64,000 bases of DNA. Origin: Allosediminivita pacifica. GTDB lineage: Bacteria > Pseudomonadota > Alphaproteobacteria > Rhodobacterales > Rhodobacteraceae. A program made the position numbers and the translations under genes. This document shows, piece after piece, positions 54,334 through 61,979 of this stretch. The stretch covers positions 1 through 64,000 of the forward strand of contig NZ_QBKN01000009.1 in NCBI RefSeq assembly GCF_003054175.1. Direction: 5' to 3'. Within the stretch, counting starts at the first letter, position 1; each line of letters begins with the position of its first letter. A model generated the notes under the pieces. It was given only the letters and a program-made list of their open reading frames with translations. It searched no databases and had not been told where the DNA came from.

Positions 54334-55062
54334 TCACATAAGCGGTCGTTTCGGCAGTTCGGGGTTCTCGACCATCGCGTAGGCTTCGAGCTCCTCGAGA
54401 TCGGGAATCCTCAGGCGCCCGTCGGACCATGTCGCCTTCTGGTTCCGCCGCATCGCCGCCAGCGTCTTGTTCGTGTGCACGAGGGAAAGCCCCAGCGCGT
54501 CCGCCAGATCCTGCTGGCGGTAGGGCAGGGGTACGCTGTGGTCCTCGCGCATGCGGAGCTCTGTCAGGCGGCGGAAGATGCGCGAAAAGGCCCAGCCGAT
54601 GCGCTCGGGCGCCGAGCGCTGGCCGACGGTGGTGAGCGCCTCGCTCATGAAGCGCTCCTCGAGCGCGGCGAGCCAGGTCAGGGAAAACGCCCGCTCTGGT
54701 TGATGGCGGAACAGGTTCCACAACTCCTTGCGGTCAAAAACGCATAATCTCATACGTGTCGTTGCCTCGACGGAGTGCGTCATTTCACGCATGACCCCGG
54801 CCTGCAAACCGACGAAATCTCCGGGAAAAACGAAGTTGAGAACCTGACGCCTCCCGTCGGGAAGAATGGTGTATCGCAGGCCCATTCCGGAGAGCGCAGT
54901 GAACAACTGCGGGGCGTTCGAGCCCTCCGAGAGGATCGGGGTGCCCGCCTCGATGGTGAGTTCGCCCACCTTGAAGCGCTCCATCACCTCCACGTCTTCG
55001 GCAGACATCTGCTCGAACAGCGAAAGTTTGCGGATCGGGCAGTCCCTGCACTTGGTGGCCAT
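54334..55062 (-). CDS. Crp/Fnr-family transcriptional regulator
   Basis: 242 residues. Cyclic-nucleotide-like sensor domain with FVFPGDFVGLQAGVM, long dimerisation helix, and a C-terminal winged helix RQQDLADALGLSLVHTNKTLAAMR. Cysteines 5 and 8 (CRDCPIR) and 107 (RMRLCVF) align with three of the four [4Fe-4S] ligands of FNR; the position of the third N-terminal one is Phe16. So oxygen sensing is uncertain. Divergent from the 128-aa gene. Confidence 0.85.
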   Translation of the reverse strand: MATKCRDCPIRKLSLFEQMSAEDVEVMERFKVGELTIEAGTPILSEGSNAPQLFTALSGMGLRYTILPDGRRQVLNFVFPGDFVGLQAGVMREMTHSVEATTRMRLCVFDRKELWNLFRHQPERAFSLTWLAALEERFMSEALTTVGQRSAPERIGWAFSRIFRRLTELRMREDHSVPLPYRQQDLADALGLSLVHTNKTLAAMRRNQKATWSDGRLRIPDLEELEAYAMVENPELPKRPLM

Positions 55063-55148
55063 ACGCGCTTCCTCCTATGTCATAGTTAAATGCAAGGCGG
55101 CGGCTCGTGTTCCATTCGGATGACAACCGGACCGGAAAGGAGGGCCTA

Positions 55149-55535
55149 ATGCCCGATACAAGCGGGGCCTCCCCCGCGGCGAAGCAATGCTATGTCGTTG
55201 CTTCAAATAGCTTTATTGCCGAAGACGCGGCGCAGGTCCTGCGCGAATCGCTGCCGGAATGCGATGTGCAGCTTTTCGACCATCCCGATAGCGCCGCTAG
55301 CGCGCTGCAGCTCACCGACGAGCATGTTCATGTCTGGATGATCGGCCCGCGCTGGGACCTTGCGAGACATGCGCTTGCGACGCTCGTGGGCGCGCGGGAC
55401 GGGCTTATGGTCATTCTCAGTGCCGAGCCGCTCGAGGACGGAGATCAGCTTGCCTGTCGCACGCTCTGGGGGGAACTGCCCTTCACACAGGCATCGCTCG
55501 CGGCCCTGATCGCCGAGGTCTGGGCCCTGAGATAG
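55149..55535 (+). CDS. Protein of unknown function (128 aa), receiver-like
   Basis: ATG 55149 behind AAAGGAGGGCCTA. The protein begins MPDTSGASPAAKQCYVVASNSFIAEDAAQVLRESLPECDVQLFDHPDSA (key parts CYVVASNSFIAEDAAQVL and DVQLFDHPDSA), reminiscent of a receiver fold, but lacks the acidic pocket and a phospho-acceptor Asp at the expected place. It is divergent from the Crp/Fnr gene. A GC-rich hairpin (55537-55561) follows. Confidence 0.6.
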   Translation: MPDTSGASPAAKQCYVVASNSFIAEDAAQVLRESLPECDVQLFDHPDSAASALQLTDEHVHVWMIGPRWDLARHALATLVGARDGLMVILSAEPLEDGDQLACRTLWGELPFTQASLAALIAEVWALR

Positions 55536-55536
55536 A

Positions 55537-55561
55537 CGGCCGCGCCGGAGGGGCGCGGCCG
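55537..55561. terminator. Bidirectional hairpin between converging genes
   Basis: CGGCCGCGCC (55537-55546) pairs perfectly with GGCGCGGCCG (55552-55561), 5-base loop; it lies between the 128-aa gene and the dctP stop. No T-run on either side, so termination efficiency is unclear. Confidence 0.5.
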
Positions 55562-55569
55562 CAGGTGGA

Positions 55570-56628
55570 TCAGTTCAGATCCGCTTCGTAGGCGCTTTCG
55601 AGCTCGGCCTCGGCCTCCTCGACGGCGCTGTTGAGGGCCTCGAAGATCTCGGGCCCGCCACGGACATTTTCCTGGAACCAGTCATAGACCGGCGACGCCG
55701 CTTCGGAGAAGGCTTCCATCTCTTCGGGGCTGGGCACGTAGATGTCGCCGCCCTCGGCCTGAAACTCGTTGAAGGCTTCGATCGACTTGCGCTTGGGCGA
55801 GGCAAAGGTCGCCTGCTGCAGCGCGTAGAACCCGTCCATCACCACGCGGCGCATGTCCTCGGGCATCCCCAGGAAGGCGTCGTTGTTCATGACCCAGATC
55901 GCGCCCATGTAGGCGTGCCCGTCGAGCGTCAGGTACTTCAGCCCGGCATCGGGGAAGCGCATGTTCATGATATCGGTGATGCCGTTCTTTGACCCCTCGA
56001 CCACGCCGGTCTGGAACGAGGTGAAGAGCTCGGGCCACGAGATCGGCGTGGGCGATGCGCCAAGCGCCTTCACCAGCTCCTGCGGCAGGTCCGCAACCAC
56101 GGTCCGGATCTTCAGCCCGGCCAGGTCCTCGGGCGTCTGCACGCGGCGCTCGGTGTTGGCGAAGTTGCGCCAGCCCCCGGTGTTGCCCACGGTCATGACG
56201 CGGATGGTGCCGCCCGAATCCTCGAGCGCCATGTCGCGCAGCGTGCGGACGAAATCGCCCGAAAGCACCTTCTCGGCCACCCGGTCGCCCGACATCAGGT
56301 AGGGCAGGTCGAGAACCTGCACGTAGGGGAAGATCCCCGCCGCGCCGCCCGAGGTGGTCACGAAGATGTCGATCGACCCGTCCGAGACGCCCTGAAGGCA
56401 CTCGGCACCGCCGGAACACAGCTGCGTGCCGATGAAGAGTTCCACCTCGATGGCGCCGTTCGAGGCCTTTTCCACGTAGTCCTTGAAAACCACGAGCCCG
56501 TCGTAGTCCTCGTCGTTCTCGTTCGAGTTGGCCGTGGCGCGCAGCGTGTATTCCTGCGCGGTGGCCGCAAGCGTGCCGCCCGCGATCAGGCCCGCGGTAA
56601 GCGTCGCCTGCAAGAGACCTTTCAGCAT
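55570..56628 (-). CDS. TRAP transporter substrate-binding protein (DctP type)
   Basis: 352 residues with signal peptide MLKGLLQATLTAGLIAGGTLAATAQ. The mature protein begins YTLRATANSNENDEDYDGLVVFKDYVEKASNGAIEVELF (key parts LRATANSNEND and DYVEKASNGAIEVELF); VVADLPQELVKALGASPTPISWPELFTSFQTGVVEGSKN (key part LPQELVKALGASPTP) carries the ligand-binding arginine region. It binds an organic anion and delivers it to DctQM. The last gene of a six-gene unit that also encodes a sulfonate monooxygenase, so sulfoquinovose or its glyceride is the proposed ligand. Confidence 0.9.
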   Translation of the reverse strand: MLKGLLQATLTAGLIAGGTLAATAQEYTLRATANSNENDEDYDGLVVFKDYVEKASNGAIEVELFIGTQLCSGGAECLQGVSDGSIDIFVTTSGGAAGIFPYVQVLDLPYLMSGDRVAEKVLSGDFVRTLRDMALEDSGGTIRVMTVGNTGGWRNFANTERRVQTPEDLAGLKIRTVVADLPQELVKALGASPTPISWPELFTSFQTGVVEGSKNGITDIMNMRFPDAGLKYLTLDGHAYMGAIWVMNNDAFLGMPEDMRRVVMDGFYALQQATFASPKRKSIEAFNEFQAEGGDIYVPSPEEMEAFSEAASPVYDWFQENVRGGPEIFEALNSAVEEAEAELESAYEADLN

Positions 56629-56701
56629 GTCGTCCTCCCTGTAGCTGTTCTGGTCGTGGGGTGGGGCCGAAGCCCCCCGCCGCGAGGCGCCGGGCGGCGC
56701 A

Positions 56702-57994
56702 TCAGTCGGCGAATCCGAAGAGGCGCGGAACGGTCATCGACAGTTCCGGCACGAAGGTGATGAGGAAGATCACCGCGATCTCCACCGCCAGGAAGGGCAG
56801 GATCGCGCGCGAGATCGTCTCGACCCGCTCGTTGCTGACCGAGCTTGCCACGAAAAGCACCAGCCCCATGGGCGGCGTGGCGAGGCCGACGGTCAGGTTC
56901 ACGCTCATGATGATCGCGAAGTGGATCGGGTCGATGCCGAGGTCGGTGAAGATCGGCCCGAGGATCGGCCCCAGAATGATGATCGCCGGCCCCGCGTCGA
57001 GGAACATGCCCACGATGAACAGCAGCAGGTTGATGAGGAACAGCAGCACCAGCGGGTTCTGCGACAGCGACAGGATGAACTCCGCCAGGATCTCGGGCGT
57101 GTGCGACAGGCTCACCACCGTCTTGAAGGCCATGGCGGCCCCCACCAGCAGCAGGACCACGGCGCTCGTCATCGCCGCCCGGCCAAGGATCTCGGGCATC
57201 TCGGACATGCGCAGCGTGCGCAGCACGAAGAAGCCGATGATGACGGCATAGGCCACCGCGACGGCGGCCGCCTCGGTCGGCGTGAAGACCCCGCCCAGGA
57301 TGCCGCCAAGGATGATCACCGGCGTCAGCAGCGGGAAGAAGGCCTTGAGCGAGGCCTGCCCTCGTTCGCCCCACGTCGCCTTGCGGCGCGAGACCGGGAA
57401 GTCGTAGCGGTTGGCCATGAAATAGATCATGCCCATGAGCCCGAGGCCCACCAGCGCGCCCGGTACGATGCCCGCAAGGAAAAGCGCGGCGACGCTTTCG
57501 CCCATGACATAGGCGTAGATGATCATGATGCCCGAGGGCGGGATGATCGGCCCGATGACCGAGCTTGCCGCCGTGATCGCCGCGGCGAAGCGGCGGGTGT
57601 AGCCCTCGCGCTCCATCGCGGGGATGAGCATCGAGCCGAGCGCCGAGGTATCGGCCACCGCCGAGCCCGACAGCCCCGCGAACAGCATCGAGGACAGCAC
57701 GTTCACATGCGCCAGACCGCCCCGCAGGTGGCCCATCAGCGCCTGGCTGAACTCGACCAGCCGCGTGGTGATGCCTCCGCGGTTCATCAGTTCGCCCGCA
57801 AGCATGAAGAAGGGGATCGCCATCAGCGGGAAGCTGTCCATCCCGTTGTAGACGTTGCGATACATGAGCGCGAGATCGCGCTCCTGCCCGTTGAGCAGCA
57901 GCATGATGCCCGGCGCGGCGAGCATTCCGAAGAAGACAGGCAGGCCGATCATCAGGAACACGAGGAAGAGGGGCAGGAACCAGACAAGGACCAT
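56702..57994 (-). CDS. TRAP transporter large permease (DctM type)
   Basis: 430 residues, about 12 membrane segments of the ion-transporter superfamily. VFLMIGLPVFFGMLAAPG near the N-terminus, GSAVADTSALGSMLIPAMEREGYTRRFAAAITAASSVIGPIIPPSGIMIIYA (key parts SGSAVADTSALG and IIPPSGIMIIYA) is the family signature. Driven by a Na+ gradient in characterised members. Four bases after the dctQ-type gene; followed by the binding protein gene after 73 bases. Confidence 0.93.
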   Translation of the reverse strand: MVLVWFLPLFLVFLMIGLPVFFGMLAAPGIMLLLNGQERDLALMYRNVYNGMDSFPLMAIPFFMLAGELMNRGGITTRLVEFSQALMGHLRGGLAHVNVLSSMLFAGLSGSAVADTSALGSMLIPAMEREGYTRRFAAAITAASSVIGPIIPPSGIMIIYAYVMGESVAALFLAGIVPGALVGLGLMGMIYFMANRYDFPVSRRKATWGERGQASLKAFFPLLTPVIILGGILGGVFTPTEAAAVAVAYAVIIGFFVLRTLRMSEMPEILGRAAMTSAVVLLLVGAAMAFKTVVSLSHTPEILAEFILSLSQNPLVLLFLINLLLFIVGMFLDAGPAIIILGPILGPIFTDLGIDPIHFAIIMSVNLTVGLATPPMGLVLFVASSVSNERVETISRAILPFLAVEIAVIFLITFVPELSMTVPRLFGFAD

Positions 57995-57998
57995 CGTT

Positions 57999-58583
57999 CT
58001 ACTCCGCCGTCAGTTCGGCATGCATCTGCGGCCGCAGCCGTTTTTCGCCGCCCAGCATGCGGACCAGCGCACGCAGGATCAGCTCGACATTCACCACAAG
58101 CAGCAGGATCAGCCCGACGTAGAGCGACAGGTACATCCATGCGAGCTTCAGCTTGAAGCCCTTCTGCCCGATCACCTCCATCGGCACGTAGAGCGAGGAA
58201 GAGGCGAAGAGCCAGCCGGAATTGACGTGTTTCAGCCCCAGCTGCAGCCCCATCCACAGAACCAGCCCGGACAGCACCAGCAGCACCAGTGCCAGCAGGG
58301 CCCCCACGCGGCGCGGCAGGACCGGCTCCAGCATCTCGATGGCGACGAAGCCGCCCCGCCGGTAGGCCGAGGGCGCCATGAGGCCGGTCATCCACAGCAT
58401 GAGGAAGCGCGCGGCTTCCTCGGGCCAGGGCAGGGCATTGTTGAAGACATAGCGCATGACGACCTGCAGAAGGATGCAGATCACCATGAGTGCGATGGCC
58501 ACAATTCCGATCCCGCGGCCAAGCCGCAGGATGACATCGTTCACCATCTGCAAGGGTTTCAGAACCCCCAGCAATAGGCCCAT
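57999..58583 (-). CDS. TRAP transporter small permease (DctQ type)
   Basis: 194 residues from ATG 58583 (MGLLLGVLKPLQMVNDVILRL); an in-frame start at 58607 is possible. Four membrane segments with FNNALPWPEEAARFLMLWMTGLMAPSAYRRGGFVAIEML (key parts PWPEEAARFLMLW and GGFVAIEM), the DctQ signature. It forms the membrane complex with DctM. Forty-four bases downstream of the flavin reductase gene. Confidence 0.9.
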   Translation of the reverse strand: MGLLLGVLKPLQMVNDVILRLGRGIGIVAIALMVICILLQVVMRYVFNNALPWPEEAARFLMLWMTGLMAPSAYRRGGFVAIEMLEPVLPRRVGALLALVLLVLSGLVLWMGLQLGLKHVNSGWLFASSSLYVPMEVIGQKGFKLKLAWMYLSLYVGLILLLVVNVELILRALVRMLGGEKRLRPQMHAELTAE

Positions 58584-58627
58584 CGGCCGTCCCCTCCCTT
58601 GCCGCACGACACCCTATGTCACGCGGA

Positions 58628-59137
58628 TCACGACGCTTTTTCGAAACTTCCGTATTCTCCGCCGAAGAACAACAGCGGCTTGCCGGAATTCAAGGTCACG
58701 CGCGTCACACGTGCCACCACGATCGAGTGATCGCCGCCGTCGTGGGCGGCGGCCCGGGTGCATTCGAACCGGGACAGGCAGCGCGTCAGAAGCGGCACGC
58801 CGTCCTCCCCCTCTTCCCAGTCGAATTCGTCGAAGGCGTTGCCGCGCTTTGCGAAGCCGCGACAGACGTCGAACTGGTCGGCCCCCATCACGTGGATGGC
58901 GAACCGTTCGGCCGCCATGAAGAACGGGTAGCGCGACGAGGATTTCGCCGGCGCCCAGAGCACCATGGGCGGCTCCAGCGACAGGCTGGAAAAGCTGTTG
59001 GCCGTGATCCCGATGGGCCCGTCGGGCGTCATGCAGGTCACGATGGTGACGCCCGTGCCGAACTGGCCGAGCGCGTCGCGAAAGGCGCGCTCGGCCGCGG
59101 CGGCGGGGTCGAAGGTGGCGGGCGTCTCGGCGCTCAT
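58628..59137 (-). CDS. smoA: Flavin reductase, SmoA-like
   Basis: 169 residues. The flavin-reductase-like domain starts with FRDALGQFGTGVTIVTC, then IGITANSFSSLSLEPPMVLWAPA, the FMN-binding segment, and HDGGDHSIVVARVTRV near the end. These enzymes give FMNH2 to two-component monooxygenases. It is 10 bases after the aldo/keto reductase gene and in the same unit as an SsuD-like monooxygenase, so it is the expected partner (SmoA in the sulfo-SMO pathway). Confidence 0.85.
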   Translation of the reverse strand: MSAETPATFDPAAAAERAFRDALGQFGTGVTIVTCMTPDGPIGITANSFSSLSLEPPMVLWAPAKSSSRYPFFMAAERFAIHVMGADQFDVCRGFAKRGNAFDEFDWEEGEDGVPLLTRCLSRFECTRAAAHDGGDHSIVVARVTRVTLNSGKPLLFFGGEYGSFEKAS

Positions 59138-59146
59138 GTCGCCGCC

Positions 59147-60034
59147 TTACGGCACTTCGTGGCCGAGGGCATGGGTGTAGAGGTCAAACCAGGTCTCCCT
59201 GTCCATGGTCACCTTCGCGGCATCGCCGATGCGGGCGATCCGGTCGAGGTTGTTGGTCCCCATCACCGGCAGGATCCGGGCGGGATGTGCCAGCAGCCAT
59301 GCCACGGCAACCGCCGCGTCGTCCACGCCCTGTTCTTCCGCGATCTCGCCAAGTCGCGTGCGCAGCGCGGCGTTCTCGGGCGCGAACAGCGCCCCGCCAC
59401 CCAGCGGCGACCACGCCATCAGCGGCTGCTTCTGACGCTGGTGGAAGGCCACGTCGCCATTGGTGAAGGGCGCGTGGTTCAGAAGGCTCATCTCGATCTG
59501 GTTGGTGACCAGCGGCGTGCTCATCCCCGACTGGAGCAGCTCCCAGTCCCACGGACGGAAGTTCGACACGCCCACCGCGCGCACCTTGCCGGACTTCACC
59601 ACCTCGTCCAGCGCGGCGCCGGTTTCCTCGTGGTCCATCAGCGGGTCGGGGCGGTGGATCAGCAGCAGGTCGATCCGGTCCGTCTGCATCAGCCGCAGCG
59701 AATGCTCGACCGATCCGACCACATGCGCGCGGCTGGTGTCGTAATGCTTGACCTTGGCGCTTTCGTAGCGGCCCGCGGGCGCCACGATATCGCACTTGGT
59801 CACGATCTCGATCCGGTCGCGCAGCTCGGGCGTCAGCGCGTTGCCCAGGATCTCCTCGGCCATGTAGCCGCCGTAGATGTCGGCCTGGTCCATGGTCGTG
59901 ATGCCCTGGTCGAGGCAGGCCTCGATCTTGGCGCGCACGTGCTCGGGGCTGGTGTCCTCGGCATCGCCAAGACGCCACATCCCGTAGACAAGGCGGCTCA
60001 GCTCAAGGTCGTCGTTGAGGGCGATACGGTCCAT
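59147..60034 (-). CDS. smoB: Aldo/keto reductase, SmoB-like (6-oxo-glucose reductase candidate)
   Basis: 295 residues from ATG 60034 (MDRIALNDDLELSRLVYGMW). AKR tetrad: Asp52 and Tyr54 (ADIYGG), Lys80 (VTKCDI), His127 (LLIHRPD). NADPH-site GVSNFRPWDWELL. Resembles E. coli YdhF-type reductases. In the sulfo-SMO pathway of Agrobacterium the AKR SmoB reduces the 6-oxo-glucose released by the monooxygenase to glucose. The ATG overlaps the stop of the monooxygenase by one base, so the two are translationally coupled. Confidence 0.82.
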   Translation of the reverse strand: MDRIALNDDLELSRLVYGMWRLGDAEDTSPEHVRAKIEACLDQGITTMDQADIYGGYMAEEILGNALTPELRDRIEIVTKCDIVAPAGRYESAKVKHYDTSRAHVVGSVEHSLRLMQTDRIDLLLIHRPDPLMDHEETGAALDEVVKSGKVRAVGVSNFRPWDWELLQSGMSTPLVTNQIEMSLLNHAPFTNGDVAFHQRQKQPLMAWSPLGGGALFAPENAALRTRLGEIAEEQGVDDAAVAVAWLLAHPARILPVMGTNNLDRIARIGDAAKVTMDRETWFDLYTHALGHEVP

Positions 60035-61188
60035 CAGCGTCTTTCTCCCACGCCCAGCGGCGTCTTCGGTGTGTCTGTCGGCACGCGGCCGTAGGCTTCG
60101 GGCAGCGAGCAGGTCTTCATCTGCGGCAGCACGCGGCTGCCGAAATGCCGGCACTCGTCGATATGCGGATATCCCGACAGGATGAAGGCCCGGATGCCCA
60201 TCTTCTGGTATTCCTCGAGCTTGCTCAGCACCTGGTCGGTCGAGCCCACCAGCGCCGCGCCGCAGCCCGACCGCGCCCGGCCGACGCCGGTCCAGAGATT
60301 GGGCTCGATGAAGCCCTCCATGTCGGCTAGCTCGCGGTTGCGCGCCTGGTGCGACACGCCGAGGCTGCCCGCGTCGAGTGCCCGCTTGCGGATCGCCTCG
60401 CCCTGTTCGTCGTCAAGCTGGCTGACGATGTGCTCGGCCCACTCGCGGGCCTCCGCCTCGGTGTCGCGCACGATCACGTGCACCCGCAGGCCGTAGTCCA
60501 GCGTGCGGTCGTACTTCTCGGCCACGGCGTTCACGGATTTCATCCGCTCGGCCAGCATGTCCTTGGTTTCGGGCCACATCAGGTAGACGTCGCAGTGCTG
60601 CCCGCAAAGCTCCAGAGCGTGGGGCGAATAACCCCCGAAATACAGCAGCGGCCCGCCGGTCTGGTAGGGCTTCGCGGGGTCGGTGGTCAGACCCTCGAAA
60701 TTGTAGATCTCGCCATTGTAGTTGATCTCGTCCTGGGTCCACGCCTGCTTGAGGATCTCCACCACCTCGCGCGACCGCTGGTAGCGGTAGGCGCTTTCGG
60801 CCTTCTCGCCGGGGAAATCGCTGCTGATCACGTTCAGCGTCAGCCGCCCTTCCAGCATGTGGTCAAGCGTCGCCACCGTGCGGGCCAACATGATCGGCTG
60901 CATCTCGCCGCAGCGGATGGCGGCCAGCATGTTGATCCGCTTGGTCAGCGGCGCATTGCCCGCGACAAAGCTCAGCGTGTCCTGCCCGACCTGGTAGGAC
61001 GAGGGGCACAGAATGTTGCGGAAGCCTTGGACCTCGGCTTCCTTCACGATGTCGCTACAATGCTCGAACGAGGACCGCAGCGCGCCGTCCGGCACGCCGA
61101 GATATTCGTAATCGTCCGAGCAGAGAGCGGAGAACCAGGAAACCTCGGCCGCGTCGAGATCCGGTGAGGTAATGGGCACGACGGTCAT
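60034..61188 (-). CDS. smoC: FMNH2-dependent (SsuD-like) sulfoquinovose monooxygenase candidate
   Basis: 384 residues from the ATG at 61188 (GGAAGGCATCTT ahead); a GTG at 61209 is less likely. Luciferase-like TIM barrel: LCPSSYQVGQDTLSFVAGNAP, IRCGEMQPIMLARTVATLDHMLEGRLTLNVISSDFPGE (key parts EMQPIMLARTVATLDHM and LNVISSD), GGPLLYFGGYSPHALEL, QVLSKLEEYQKMGIRAFILSGYPHIDE. These are SsuD/SmoC-type features. SmoC cleaves the C-S bond of sulfoquinovose with O2 to 6-oxo-glucose and sulfite. First gene of the six-gene minus-strand unit. Confidence 0.82.
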   Translation of the reverse strand: MTVVPITSPDLDAAEVSWFSALCSDDYEYLGVPDGALRSSFEHCSDIVKEAEVQGFRNILCPSSYQVGQDTLSFVAGNAPLTKRINMLAAIRCGEMQPIMLARTVATLDHMLEGRLTLNVISSDFPGEKAESAYRYQRSREVVEILKQAWTQDEINYNGEIYNFEGLTTDPAKPYQTGGPLLYFGGYSPHALELCGQHCDVYLMWPETKDMLAERMKSVNAVAEKYDRTLDYGLRVHVIVRDTEAEAREWAEHIVSQLDDEQGEAIRKRALDAGSLGVSHQARNRELADMEGFIEPNLWTGVGRARSGCGAALVGSTDQVLSKLEEYQKMGIRAFILSGYPHIDECRHFGSRVLPQMKTCSLPEAYGRVPTDTPKTPLGVGERR

Positions 61189-61232
61189 AAGATGCCTTCC
61201 ATCTGTCACTTAAGGCTTGCGTAGCACTGTCC

Positions 61233-61246
61233 TTGATGTAGATCAA
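61233..61246. promoter_or_regulatory. Perfect FNR-type box in the divergent promoter
   Basis: TTGATGTAGATCAA matches the FNR/FnrL consensus TTGAT-N4-ATCAA at all ten defined positions. A third half site ATCAA lies at 61253-61257. It is 45 bases from the smoC-like start and 31 bases from the gntR start. The palindrome could instead be the GntR operator. Confidence 0.55.
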
Positions 61247-61277
61247 TACTGTATCAATTTTTCCCGCCGGAGCCCGG

Positions 61278-61979
61278 ATGCCCGATCCCCATGCCCTTCC
61301 GCTGCACATCCAGATCAGCGAAATGCTGATCCGCGAGATCCAGGCGGGCCGGCGCACCGATGGCGACCGGCTGCCGCCCGAACGCCAGATGGCGCAGGAA
61401 CTGGGGATTTCCGTGGGCACCCTGCGCCGTGCGCTGGCCGACCTGACCGAGAAGGGCATGCTCGAACGCGTCCAGGGCTCGGGTAACTACATCCGTGCAA
61501 AACCCGACGCGCGCTCGGTCTACGCCTTCTTCCGGGTCGAGCTGCTGGACGGCGGCGGACTGCCCACGGCCGAGTTGCTCTCGCTCGACCACATGGACAA
61601 GCCCCGCGACCTGCCGCCCTTCGGTGCATCGGAACAGGCCTTTCGCATCCGCCGCCTGCGGCGTCTGAACGGCAGGCCCGCGGTGCTCGAGGAAATGTGG
61701 CTCGATGGCGCTTGCGCCGACAGCCTCGAGGCGCAGGACCTCTCGGAATCGCTCTACCTCTTCTACCGCGAGCGTCTGGGCATCTGGATCTCGCGCGCCG
61801 AGGACCGGCTGGGGCAGGCCCCGGTTCCCGACTGGGCGCCCGACGCCTTCGGGGCGGCACCCGGCTCCCCCTGCCTGATTGCGGGCCGCCTGTCCTGGGC
61901 CCAGGACGGACGGGCCATCGAATTTTCCCGAAACTGGATCGACACGGAGGTCGCGACCTACGTCGCGCGGATCGCATGA
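61278..61979 (+). CDS. GntR-family (HutC/UTRA subfamily) regulator
   Basis: 233 residues. Winged helix: PLHIQISEMLIREIQAG, then DRLPPERQMAQELGISVGTLRRALADLTEKGMLERVQGSGNYI (key part LGISVGTLRRALADLTEKG). The UTRA effector domain follows with RIRRLRRLNGRPAVLEEMWLD. HutC-type regulators bind a pathway metabolite and usually repress adjacent catabolic genes. Divergent to the monooxygenase unit and overlapping the next gene by ATGA, so it very likely controls this cluster. Confidence 0.9.
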   Translation: MPDPHALPLHIQISEMLIREIQAGRRTDGDRLPPERQMAQELGISVGTLRRALADLTEKGMLERVQGSGNYIRAKPDARSVYAFFRVELLDGGGLPTAELLSLDHMDKPRDLPPFGASEQAFRIRRLRRLNGRPAVLEEMWLDGACADSLEAQDLSESLYLFYRERLGIWISRAEDRLGQAPVPDWAPDAFGAAPGSPCLIAGRLSWAQDGRAIEFSRNWIDTEVATYVARIA

